A stretch of 64,000 bases of DNA from Hybos culiciformis. Lineage: Eukaryota; Arthropoda; Insecta; Diptera; Hybotidae. The stretch is from NCBI GenBank assembly GCA_964007475.1, contig OZ023273.1, forward strand, positions 68,652,445 to 68,716,444. The letters run 5' to 3'. Positions 10,907 to 20,761 of the stretch are shown here, in pieces (the first letter of the stretch is position 1; every line of letters begins with the position of its first letter). Under the pieces are notes generated by a model that was given only the letters and a program-made list of their open reading frames with translations, was not told the origin of the DNA and searched no databases. The position numbers and the translations under genes were made by a program.

Positions 10907-12500
10907 AACCAAACCATAAGCATTCTGTTAAATTTTCACCACACACAGGGACGCAAAACCCAACAAATATTTACCCAATGAATATGAAGTTAATATCAGG
11001 TTACAAACATCTGACAATTTCCTCATATTTGCTGTGGGTTAACGTTGAAACAAAAATGAGATAAAAATTCCACACAAAAAGTTTAAATAATGATAAAAAA
11101 TATATTCCATGTTTTTTTGTTAATTTTATAAACATTAAATAAATTAATATTTTATTAATGTTAAGAAAATTTAACAAAAATTACAACAACAATATGTAGC
11201 CACCGAATATTTTTAGCTACGAAAACGATTTCATTTGAAATTCCAAATCCTGCTGGAAATATACCCACGATTCATTTATTGATATTTATTTTTTTCAGTG
11301 ATTTTTTTTGCCACTTGCATAAAGAAAAAAATAAAATTTACCTAATAATTTTTTATTTTAAATTTCTTTATTTCAGATCACTGTTTACATATCTATAAAA
11401 AAAATTACATTGAAAATAATATTATTTAAATAGAATTTGTTAAAATTTAATTCTCCAGATGGAATTGCAAAATTAAGACTTACACATTAAATAATTTTTC
11501 AAAATGTTAATACGAGGTATTTGTACCTGCTATTAACAGGTGTTTGACCCATTAATATTTATAGTGGAATTATAACATGTCGAATTAATTGAACCATAAT
11601 ATGAAGCCAGGTTAAAAATGTTGCAAATTATATTTACAGATTCGTCTTTGACCAAATAAATATATTAAATCGCTAAAGTTTATATTTTCAGAGGTTTGAT
11701 TTATAAATGTAATTAGTTTTTAAAATAGTTTAAAAAGTAATAAAAACCCTTTAGGTAATTTTGAGTTTTAAGTTGTCTTCACTCCTTCCCCTAAGTAATA
11801 ATTTTTTTAGTAAAAAATATGGCAATTTAGGGAAATTTAAGAAAAAGGGGTGTGGTGAAAATAAATTGTTACCCAAACTTTGCTTTAAGGTTAGAAAACT
11901 TATTTCAAAAAAAAAAAAAAAACCAAAAATTTGTAAAAAAAATTTGTAAAAAAGTTTTTTAAATAAAAATTTGAAAAAAAAAGTTACAGTAATTAATAAA
12001 AGTAAGTATGTCAATATTTTATTGAAAGATTTTTCCAATGCCAGTTTTTAATGTATATAAACTCGTTCGGGAAACGGCTCAATAGATTTCGATGAAATTT
12101 ATAATACAGGGGTTTGCGAGGCGAAAAATTGATCTAGGTAGGCTTGGGATAATTCGGAAAACCGCGAAAATTATAAATGAAAAATAAAATTAACCCCCTT
12201 CAAATTTGATCGTTACTGACTCGCGAAAATCACAACAAAATCCGCGAATATCTGATCGTTACAAACCTGAGAAAATCGCTACAAAATCCGCAAAAAAAAA
12301 ACGCAAAAAAACTAAAATCCGTGAAAACGGCAAAAAAAAAAAAAAAAGACTTCTGAGCTTTCTCCCAGATACTTTGTTTAAATCATTATAAACTGCTACT
12401 AAATCTAAACGACATTTTGAACGACAACTGTGAAAAATGGGTCGTGGTTTTGTTTTGATGTAGGCGGGTTAATACAAATTCGACTGAAGTGATTTTTGTT
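10907..12500. other. AT-rich spacer, nothing supported
   Basis: Open frames near 11,750-12,040 and 12,206-12,391 are lysine/phenylalanine-rich translations of A/T homopolymers. A short internal repetition (GATCGTTAC...CGCGAAAATC and variants, about 12,205-12,290) is the only structure noticed. Confidence 0.5.
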
Positions 12501-12892
12501 ATGAGCCGTTTATTTTGAAAGTGGTTTAAGCCCATTTGTTCTTTTATTGAGATATTTAAGGGTTTGTGTTTGAATTGATTTAAAAATATTGGTAACTGGT
12601 ATTAAGTCGCTTTCATGTTTTTATGACCTTAAACATGTTAGATTATAAAATGTAATACCTTTTATAAACATTATTTGCAAAAGAAGCTATTTTTGAGAGC
12701 TTAAAATGGACTTAAACCACTTTCAAAATCAGTAAAATTACTTTTTTGTTTTTAAAAGTGAATAAGTCCACTTTGTGTTATTTGTTTAATATTATTATAT
12801 TATTATTATTATTATAATTTAATTTAATATTATAATATTATTATTATAATTTAATTTTTCTTTTATTTACGTTTATATAACTCCAATATATT

Positions 12893-13188
12893 TGTTTAGT
12901 GATTCTTCTAATCTTTAAATAATTCTTTTTTAAGAAAACGAACAGTTTTATAACTAGATACAGATCAGAAATCAAATTTTTTTCGATTTAAATAAATAAA
13001 AATCTGTATCTAGTTATAAAGCTGTTCGTTTTCTTAAAAATAGAGTTAATATTTATTAATAAAATAAAATTAATAAAGTTAATAAAGTTAATAAAATATT
13101 TACAATTTCTACTATTTATTTTTTTCAAAATAATAATTTCAAGAAATTACCTTAAAAAAGAATTATTTAAGGATTAGAAGAATCACAA
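12893..13188. repeat. Interrupted palindrome inside the TA element
   Basis: The left arm (about 12,893-12,966, with AAGAAAACGAACAG and TAACTAGATACAGAT) pairs with a right arm split in two (about 13,003-13,042 and 13,150-13,188). Roughly 110 bp of AT-rich sequence separates the two parts. Confidence 0.75.
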
Positions 13189-13280
13189 ATATGTATTAAT
13201 TCATTTATTACAAAATTAAAATAACATTCATTTATATAATTAAAGTAATTAAATTATTTTATATTATTCTTTCTCCTCAT

Positions 13281-13614
13281 TTACACTCTGTGGTTTTTAA
13301 AATATTCATGATGTATTAATAACTCCATCATGTCCTTGTACTTAAGAGTTGAAATAGTTCGTACATTTTTATATAAAGGTGTCAATTTGATATTATTAAA
13401 GTTTCTTGGTCTTCCCCGACGAGGTAATAAATTAAGTATTTTGAACTCTGTATCCACGTCCATAGATGTTTTATAGAACATTTTATAGGTTTCAATTTTT
13501 AAAAATCGCATCCAACATATTTTTAACCAATTTACAGGTTCACCACCAGCGTTTTTTGATCTTTTATAAATCGGTTCTTCCAGAGGTTTAGTTGAAAAGA
13601 TATAAGAAAGTGGA
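13281..13614 (-). pseudogene. Coding remnant inside the TA element, unknown family
   Basis: An open minus-strand frame runs from about 13,614 to a stop at 13,281, about 110 codons, longer than the part that begins at an ATG. It includes KPLEEPIYKRSKNAGGEPVN, a stretch around WLKICWMRFLKIETYKMF, and RRGRPRNFNNIKLTP. The composition and RGRP motif suggest a nucleic-acid-associated protein fragment, but I do not recognise the family. It sits between the inverted ends of the 12.5-13.8 kb element and is probably cargo or an accessory-gene relic of it. No start codon is supported. Confidence 0.4.
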
Positions 13615-13816
13615 CTTAAACCACTATCAAAATTAATTTTTTGCGTTTTGTTAACTGCTAATTTTCGAGTGTCAAAATCAAAGCGATTTTAATGATTTTA
13701 ATGACTAGACTAAAATTGTTTATAAATAAAAAGAATATATGGGATTGTGTTTATTGTTATCATTAATTTTTTTTTTTGGAAAATGGACTTAAACCACTTT
13801 CAAAATAAACGGCTCA

Positions 13817-14577
13817 TATGTTAGGGAGAATATAACGGGCTCCAGGGTGAGTGAGCCCGAGTTTTTTGGCTCAAATTGGCCTTCGAAAAATTTGAACATA
13901 TTTGCTGAGATTATGAAGTAAAGGAAACAGATATTAAAAAAAATCAAACGCAGAAATAAAGCTAAAATATCACTCTCCAGGGTGGTGACGTGGAATTTTG
14001 AATTGGTTTAATTTTTCAAACAATTTTTAATTAATTTCGTTTATTTCTAAGAATTTTTAAATTTTTTTGATAAATTGTAGTTTCTGCACAGAAATAAAAT
14101 TCAAATATAGTTTTGTGATTTTCTGGTAGAGGTGTTTTTCGTACAATTTTTGTCGCATTTTTCACGGCCGCTTATTTCCTGTAAAATAAAACAAAAAAAA
14201 TGCAACAATAGAAAAGAAAAAATTATTTTTGAATTTCACATCTTAACTAAGTAAAATATTTTTCCTGTCCGGCGCAAACCTTGTTTCGTCCTATTCAATA
14301 AACCATTTCTTATTTATAATTGTCGCAGATATGAGTGTGGAATTTGGTTAATAATTTACGTGTTTTTGTGGATTAGTGGTTGGATGTGATAGAAGAAGGA
14401 GGGGGGGATGCCTCACATGCTTCATACTGAAAATTCTTACATAAAAAGCTCTTTACAATGGTAGGTGCATTTAAAAAAAACTTACATACTTGCAATTTTA
14501 TATGTGTAGTTATTATTTCTTTTTCTTTTTATTTCTTGTCTTTATAAAATTGTTTTTCATATTTCAGATATTTAAAA
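13817..14577 (+). promoter_or_regulatory. 5' region of the MULE/Ulp1 gene with a 5' UTR intron
   Basis: AT-rich upstream sequence. A donor-like ACAATG|GTAGGT at 14,461 and an acceptor TTTTCATATTTCAG ending at 14,567 define a plausible 106-bp intron just before the ATG at 14,578. Splicing would also create a short out-of-frame upstream ATG reading. No TATA box can be told apart from the AT-rich background. Confidence 0.45.
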
Positions 14578-17500
14578 ATGGAAAAATATTTTCAAAATAC
14601 TTTTAAATATGATTACAAGCCAAAACAAATTGGTATGGAAGATTTTGTGATGGCTGTAGATTTTTTAAGTTTAACGAAAAATGATTTCCAAAGAAAAAAT
14701 AATGAATCATATGAACGTATATCAAAATTATTCAAAATGAAGAATTCACCTAAAAATAGGCGAACATTTTACGAACTCTTCCAACGTTTAAAACGAGGTA
14801 AGAATAATTTAGAAAGTGATTCAATTAAAAATAAGCCTAACTTTGATAATAATCATTTAGGCTCTGTAGTAAGTAAAATAGAAATCATTCCTCCTAAAAC
14901 TGAGAAGACTGTAGTTGAAAGCTTCTCTGAAATACAAAAAGGAGAGAAAAATTCTAATGAATCTAACTTTGATAATAATCATTCAGATTCTGTAGTAAGT
15001 AGAATAGAAATCATTCCTCCTGAGAAGACTGTAGTTGAAAGCTTCTCTGAAATAAAAAAAGGAGAGAAAAATTCTAATGAATCTATCTTTGATAATAATC
15101 ATTTAGATTCTGTAGTAAGTAGAATAGAAATCATTCCTCCTGAGAAGACTGTAGTTGAAAGCTTCTCTGAAATAAAAAAAGGAGAGAAAAATTCTAATGA
15201 ATCTATCTTTGATAATAATCATTTAGATTCTGTAGTAAGTAGAATAGAAATCATTCCTCCTGAGAAGACTGTAGTTGAAAGCTTCTCTGAAATAAAAAAA
15301 GGAGAGAAAAATGCTAATGAATCTATCTTTGATAATAATCATTTAGATTCTGTAGTAAGTAGAATAGAAATCATTCCTCCTGAGAAGACTGTAGTTGAAA
15401 GCTTCTCTGAAATAAAAAAAGGAGAGAAAAATTCTAATGAATCTAACTTTGATAATAATCATTTAGATTCTGTAGTTAGTAGCATAGAAAGCTTTAATTT
15501 CAATAATGAGAAGTCTTCAATTAAAAGCTTCTCTGAAATTGAAAAATGTAATAATTTTGAAAATTATTTAAAAAACAATGAAATATCTGATAATGAATCT
15601 GAATTTGATATTAATCATTTAGATTCTGTAGTTAGTAGCATAGAAAGCTTTAATTTCAAAAATGAGAAGTCTTCAATTAAAAGCTTCTCTGAAATTGAAA
15701 AATGTAATGATTTTGAAAATTATTTAGAAAACAATGAAATATCTGATAATGAATCTGAATTTGATAATAATCATTTAGATTCTGTAGTTAGTAGAATAGA
15801 AAGATTTGCTTTCAAAAATGAGAAGTCTTCAATTAAAAGCTTCACTGAAACTGAAAAATACGTTAAAAGTCAAGATATTCTTTGTGATAATCAAATTAAT
15901 AATTTTAGCTTAGATTCCATTAAGTGTTCTGAGTCTAAAATAAACAAAATAGAAAAATATCTTTCATTAAAAATTAATTATAGTGAAAGTGAAAGTCCAA
16001 ATATAGAGATAAAATATGAAGATGCACTTACTGTAAGACCTGCACTTTGTTTCAAAGATTCGTTTCATAAAATAGGCGAATTTCCTATACAGGATCTTGA
16101 ATTTGAATTAATTTCAGACACAAATATTGATTTTACAATCTCTGAAAAAATAAATCTTATTATTAAAAAAAATTTTAGAAAATTTAACAATGTGTGTATT
16201 TTAAATTTTAAAACACTCTATACAACTAAAATTGGGTACATTTCATATGCTTACTGTGCTCATTATAATTGTACAAAATATAAGTTTTTTACATTAATTA
16301 ATTCCAAAAAAGTAGAAATATTAAGATCTTCAAAAGATCCAACTCATGGAATAAATATAAAAGAATCGGAAAAACGCGTTCTTAGACTCACTTCACAGGT
16401 CAGAGGCATTGAAAGGCTTCTAATGAAATATGACCTGCGCAGTTACAACTCGTATAATTACTTGGAAGAGCAAGCAAATCGAGCTGCAAGTTCCATTGTT
16501 GCACAAGGAAATCTCCAAGGAATAAAAAGTAAATTTGTAATCCGAAAAGTAAATCAGGAAAGAAAAGCAGAACTTGATTGTGCTTCTGATGACTTTTTGG
16601 ATCTTTTGAAAAAAGCGAAATATTGTAATTATTTGAAAAAAGTTATTGAACCGTATGCAGCTTACATATATGAAGAAACCAATATTAAAAAAATTTTCGA
16701 GTTTAGTTTAGAAAAAACTTTATATTTCGATGCAACCGGTGGTATTGTTAGATCGCCAAAGGGTACTAAAAAACGTGTTTTATATTATGCGGGGGTGATG
16801 AGGTTAAAGAATAACAAAGTATTACCCCTTTTTAGCATGATTAGCAGTGATCACGACGCTAATGCGATCGGATCCTGTTTATCAGATATAAGAAACACCC
16901 TTCAAAAACTGAAATGTTTAAAAAAAATAAACGAAGTGGTTACTGACGTTAGTTTTGCTAATGTCAATGCTTTTCTAAGAGAGTGGAATTTTATGGAAAA
17001 TCCACATAGTGACCACCCTGAATGTGTAGTAACATATCTCAATAAATGTTTTGATTTAGTTAATAATAATAATAAAATTGAACCTGATTTTATTGTAGTT
17101 CGATTTTGTTGCTGTCATTATATGAAAATAATTTGTAACGATGTGGCAAAACACTTCAGAGATCGAAAAGTAAAAATATTTATGAAATCGATCTTAGGGG
17201 CAGCATTTAATATTAGTTCCTTATCTGAAGCCGCAACTTTCTTCGAACATTTTTGTGTCATTTTATCTGCTAAAACAAAAGAGAATGAATCTTTTAAATT
17301 AAGTTACAGATTTTTTCAAAATTTTCTTCACGAAGAAGAAAATCATAATTCTTTCAAAGAAACTAATGACATAAATATTGATTCAGAAGTAAAAAATTCA
17401 AATTATGCGAGTCAAAATACAGAAAATCTTCCTACTTATAAGAGAAGTAATTTCTATAGCTATTTTATAACAATTCAAGAAAATGTTGCTAAAAAAGTTT

Positions 17501-19053
17501 CTGATGAAGAAACTAGAAGTGTTTCTTTCTCAAAAAATGAGCTAAAAAATCAATCGTTTTTGACTCATAGCTTAAAAACTTATTTTGCTTACCTTCCTTT
17601 TTGGACGTGCTTAATGAAAAGCAAAAGAGCGAGTAATGCGCCAATTGAAGGTTTTTTCAATACCCTTAAAAATTCAGTCTTACTAGAAAGAAAGGACAAA
17701 GCTTCTAGAGTGATTGAAAATATTATGAATCATTCTATTCGTACCTTGAAAATGCTTGAGTTTAAAGGAGAAGAAAAGCAATATTGTTCACAAAAAATGA
17801 TTTTAGAAACAAGCCGGTCTTGTTTTGCAGAAAAACAAAAAAAGAAATCATTATACTTGGACAAGAAAAAAAAGAGAAAATTTTGTGAATACGAAATTTA
17901 TTCAGAACATAATTACGCCAAGGCACAAGAAAAACTGATTCCATTATGTTCGACGCCAAAGAAAATAAAAACTCTCATTTTGGATAAAGACGATCCAATG
18001 AATTTAGACTTAACTGAAAATTGGAATAAAACTCCTTCTGTCAAAAGGAGGAGTTTCTTATCGTTTTCCCCAAGATTTATTAAGCCAGTCAAACTTCCAC
18101 ATTTAGTTAATAAAATGGAAGCATGGGAAGACGACGAGGATAATTCCGATACTTCTACTAACAATAATAAGCTATGTAAATACGAAAATGGTGTTGTTAA
18201 AAGCACAAAATACTATACTAAATATAGTAATACGAAAATTGAACATATACTTTTAGGAGCATATAGAGAAAACGAATCGTTGAGAAATAACGATGTTAAT
18301 AAGTTTTTAACTTTAGAAAGTTTCTTAACGCTTGATGGCTTCGAATGGTTCGATAGTAGTGTAATAGATTTAGTTATTGCATGCATTATCAAAAAATATG
18401 ATAAAAACGAAATGTTTGGTCAACTAGACCACAATCTATCTTGTTGTATTACCCAAGATCTAGATTTAACACTTTTTAATACTTCCGATTATTTATTTTT
18501 GAAAGAAAAAAATATAATCTTTTCAAAAATTAATCAAAATAATCAACATTGGTCGCTTGCTGTGATAAATGTTAATAAATCAGAGTTTTATGTAATTGAT
18601 CCACAGGGTTCCGATATATTAAAATCAAAAAACTATCTAAAAAAATTCAATAAATTTTTTAAGGAAAAAAATTTAGTAAATGAATTAACAGCGGTTTCTG
18701 CACCGGCTCATTATATACAAAATGATAGTTATAGTTGCGGACCGCTTATTTGCGAGTTCGTTGAAAAAATAGTTGTCAAGCCTGATCAACCTGACTTAAA
18801 AGCGAATCCAATATTATTTCGGAAAAAAGCAATTAAATTATTATTGTCTCAATCCGAAAACATTAAAACTTTTTGTATGCACTGTGGAAAAAATTCTACA
18901 CTAGAAATTAAGCATTGTAACCAGTGCGAAAAATTTATGTGCAACAATTGTTTCGAAATCTATTATAAAAAATCAAAAAATAGTATTATTTTATGCAAAT
19001 TATGCAACTTACAAACATTTCAACTCAAAAGAAAGATGGAAAACTTTGATTGA
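14578..19053 (+). CDS. Transposase-like protein: repeat array, MULE-like DDE core, Ulp1 protease, zinc module
   Basis: An intact 1,491-codon frame. Residues 1-90 are a lysine-rich head. About 100-420 is a repeat array of 40-residue units (EIIPPEKTVVESFSEI) followed by longer variants. About 500-1,080 carries a transposase-like core: FDATGG with D718, VVTDVSFANVNAF with D790, a cysteine cluster FCCCHYMK near 845, and SNAPIEGFFNTLK with E1024 as candidate DDE glutamate. About 1,240-1,420 is a C48/Ulp1-type protease with a full catalytic set: H1324 (QHWSL), D1341 (VIDPQG), Q1381 and C1387 (DSYSCGP). The C-terminus has four CxxC pairs (1433-1476), a RING- or B-box-like zinc module. MULE-like and KDZ transposons are known to carry Ulp1 domains. 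The assignment is from motifs only. No frame break is seen in a neighbourhood of wrecked genes, so it may be recently active. The ends of its element were not found. Confidence 0.7.
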   Translation: MEKYFQNTFKYDYKPKQIGMEDFVMAVDFLSLTKNDFQRKNNESYERISKLFKMKNSPKNRRTFYELFQRLKRGKNNLESDSIKNKPNFDNNHLGSVVSKIEIIPPKTEKTVVESFSEIQKGEKNSNESNFDNNHSDSVVSRIEIIPPEKTVVESFSEIKKGEKNSNESIFDNNHLDSVVSRIEIIPPEKTVVESFSEIKKGEKNSNESIFDNNHLDSVVSRIEIIPPEKTVVESFSEIKKGEKNANESIFDNNHLDSVVSRIEIIPPEKTVVESFSEIKKGEKNSNESNFDNNHLDSVVSSIESFNFNNEKSSIKSFSEIEKCNNFENYLKNNEISDNESEFDINHLDSVVSSIESFNFKNEKSSIKSFSEIEKCNDFENYLENNEISDNESEFDNNHLDSVVSRIERFAFKNEKSSIKSFTETEKYVKSQDILCDNQINNFSLDSIKCSESKINKIEKYLSLKINYSESESPNIEIKYEDALTVRPALCFKDSFHKIGEFPIQDLEFELISDTNIDFTISEKINLIIKKNFRKFNNVCILNFKTLYTTKIGYISYAYCAHYNCTKYKFFTLINSKKVEILRSSKDPTHGINIKESEKRVLRLTSQVRGIERLLMKYDLRSYNSYNYLEEQANRAASSIVAQGNLQGIKSKFVIRKVNQERKAELDCASDDFLDLLKKAKYCNYLKKVIEPYAAYIYEETNIKKIFEFSLEKTLYFDATGGIVRSPKGTKKRVLYYAGVMRLKNNKVLPLFSMISSDHDANAIGSCLSDIRNTLQKLKCLKKINEVVTDVSFANVNAFLREWNFMENPHSDHPECVVTYLNKCFDLVNNNNKIEPDFIVVRFCCCHYMKIICNDVAKHFRDRKVKIFMKSILGAAFNISSLSEAATFFEHFCVILSAKTKENESFKLSYRFFQNFLHEEENHNSFKETNDINIDSEVKNSNYASQNTENLPTYKRSNFYSYFITIQENVAKKVSDEETRSVSFSKNELKNQSFLTHSLKTYFAYLPFWTCLMKSKRASNAPIEGFFNTLKNSVLLERKDKASRVIENIMNHSIRTLKMLEFKGEEKQYCSQKMILETSRSCFAEKQKKKSLYLDKKKKRKFCEYEIYSEHNYAKAQEKLIPLCSTPKKIKTLILDKDDPMNLDLTENWNKTPSVKRRSFLSFSPRFIKPVKLPHLVNKMEAWEDDEDNSDTSTNNNKLCKYENGVVKSTKYYTKYSNTKIEHILLGAYRENESLRNNDVNKFLTLESFLTLDGFEWFDSSVIDLVIACIIKKYDKNEMFGQLDHNLSCCITQDLDLTLFNTSDYLFLKEKNIIFSKINQNNQHWSLAVINVNKSEFYVIDPQGSDILKSKNYLKKFNKFFKEKNLVNELTAVSAPAHYIQNDSYSCGPLICEFVEKIVVKPDQPDLKANPILFRKKAIKLLLSQSENIKTFCMHCGKNSTLEIKHCNQCEKFMCNNCFEIYYKKSKNSIILCKLCNLQTFQLKRKMENFD
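14881..15840 (+). repeat. In-frame 120-bp minisatellite in the transposase gene
   Basis: Four units of exactly 120 bp start at 15,001, 15,121, 15,241 and 15,361, differing at only a few bases. A degenerate unit precedes them and two longer, more diverged units follow (15,481-15,840). All preserve the reading frame and encode DNNHLDSVVSRIE-type segments. Confidence 0.95.
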
Positions 19054-19439
19054 GAAATATAAAAAAAATAAATATACCTAAATAAAAAACAAACTAAAAT
19101 AATGTTTAAATGTACAGTACATGTGGAATATGTATAAGAACGCTAAATAATGATAAAAGCATGAATTTTGTGAGCGTCTTTAAATCAGTTTTCTAAATTT
19201 ATTTTTTCTTTGTATATTATTTGAAAACAAGTATTTCAAATTTATCGCTGGATTAGGCCTAACGGGGATACCACATTTAAAAAAAACGCGCCATAAGCTC
19301 TACCTCGCCAAGGTGGTGTGGAAAGGAGCTTTAAAATGCTGTACGAGAAAGTAATCATATTGTAATGTATAATATAAAACCAACACATCGCATTTTGCGA
19401 TCATTCTGATTAAATTAAACATATACTGTATTATAAAGC
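19054..19439. other. 3' flank of the transposase gene
   Basis: AATAAA-like words at about 19,068 and 19,080 could serve polyadenylation. A GC-richer stretch at 19,250-19,330 (GGCCTAACGGGGATACC, CTCGCCAAGGTGGTGTGG) could be the right end of the element, but I found no clear inverted partner on the left. Confidence 0.35.
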
Positions 19440-19555
19440 TCAATTATTAGACAAAGAAAATGAAGCATTAATAGTTGTGATGATGATGATGATGATGAAA
19501 ACAGTGAAGGAGACCAAGATTGTAATGACGAATATTAGGATTGTCTTCAGCTTAG
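19440..19555 (+). pseudogene. Acidic exon-like fragment
   Basis: Plus-strand reading gives a poly-Asp stretch and ENSEGDQDCNDEY, then a TAG, then DCLQLR followed by GTAAG, a donor-like site. It looks like one exon of an acidic protein with a nonsense change. The family is unknown. Confidence 0.3.
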
Positions 19556-19602
19556 GTAAGAAATCCTATTTTCCTATTTTTTTTATGCTTAAATTATTTA
19601 AT

Positions 19603-20122
19603 TTTTGGAACGAAGTCAGCTACAATGTCAACCAATATCAATGAACTATTAATGAAAATTATTAATATGGAGACAATTCATCAAGTTCTGAGTCCTAATC
19701 TTCATCACTTGTTGCCAAATGTTCAACAAAAATTCTTTCGAATGAATAAATCAAATCGACCTGCACAGCTTTTAAATTAATTTAAATCGGAAACAAGTGA
19801 TTTTGTTTCTATATTCTTAAATAATTCAGGTGTAAATTGTTTAAATTTAAATGGAGATATGTTAATGAAAATACGTAGTGGACGTTTTGAACAATTTCAA
19901 AACGGAGAAGTTGACGTATTATCAACCACTGATATAGGAAGCCGTGGATTAGACACACAACGTGCTCGTAATATTATAAATTTTAATTTTCCTTTATATG
20001 TAGCAGATTACATTCACAGGTGTGGACGTGTTGGACGTTTAGGAAGCTTTGAAAATAATTTGATTACAAATTTCGTATCATCACAGCGAGAAATTCCAAC
20101 CTTATTTGAATGTTCTAAATAA
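19603..20122 (+). pseudogene. DDX28: DDX28-like DEAD-box helicase fragment
   Basis: The frame opens with TKSATMSTN (helicase motif III, SAT), continues METIHQVLSPNLHHLLPNVQ, hits a stop at about 19,778, and resumes as SDFVSIFLNNSGVNCLNLNG. It then carries motifs V and VI (STTDIGSRGLD and YIHRCGRVGRLGS). This is the C-terminal RecA-like lobe of a DEAD-box RNA helicase. The LHHLLPNVQQKF segment fits DDX28, in other animals a mitochondrial helicase for large-ribosomal-subunit assembly. Motifs Q, I and II (DEAD) are absent. Around the stop, a strand before motif IV seems deleted and the frame is disrupted. It is a broken piece with no poly-A tail or direct repeats noticed, so capture as genomic DNA is as likely as retroposition. 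Confidence 0.7.
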
Positions 20123-20760
20123 AAGGAATTGTAAAATTCTAAACAATAAAAAATAAGAGTAGTAAAATACAATGTTTTTGTTTGTTGTTCAAAAACTGTC
20201 TACATTATTCCTTCTACATTGTTTTTAAAATGCAGATATTTGCTTTAAGTTGTTATAAAAAAACTACTTTTATATTGATGTGATAAATAAAACAAATAGT
20301 TAATTTGAAAGATTTTCTCTTTTTAAGAAACTATAATCGAAATTATAATATTGTCATATACCATCAAAAACAGTTGACATTATTTCTTTTTACATTGATT
20401 TTAAAATCCAACAGTTACTGTAAGTTGTGAGACAAATTATTATACCTACAAATGTGTATGTAATATACTAATTTTTTAATTTACCAAGTTTTTAACTTGA
20501 ACATATCAAGTTTTTAACTTGAAAGATTTAATTTCGTGATGCAGAGTTTTTTATTCATAATAGTCAATTTTGGTTCTAATTTTTGTTATAAAATTACAGA
20601 AACATATCAACAAGATGACAAATTAAGATCATTATATGAACAAGGTAACAACTTTCTATCAGCCTTTTGATTTACAATTTAGTTAATTAAATAATAAAGA
20701 TATGAAAATATCAAAAAAATGATAAACACATTTTCTTTTAGATTTTAAAAATTCATATTA
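20123..20760. other. Spacer with one exon-like island
   Basis: At about 20,602-20,646 a T-rich tract ending in ACAG precedes a short open block (TYQQDDKLRSLYEQG) and a GTAACA donor-like site, consistent with another orphan exon. Nothing else is recognised. Confidence 0.3.
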
Positions 20761-20761
20761 T

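Larger units (their letters stand above)
12502..13816. mobile_element. Inverted-repeat DNA element, TA-type target site
   Basis: Both ends read TGAGCCGTTTATTTTGAAAG and continue with one mismatch to about 36 bp (left from 12,502, right ending at 13,816). Each end is bordered by TA, as expected for Tc1/mariner-type insertion. The 1.3-kb interior holds a second internal palindrome (12,893-13,188), further GGACTTAAACCAC motifs derived from the ends (about 12,706 and 13,605), and a minus-strand coding remnant. No DDE or DDD transposase is visible, so it is non-autonomous or decayed. Confidence 0.75.

Noticed and set aside
11751..12391. Phe/Lys-rich frames of 60-95 codons
   Set aside because: They come from A and T homopolymers, with no motif and no splice or start context.
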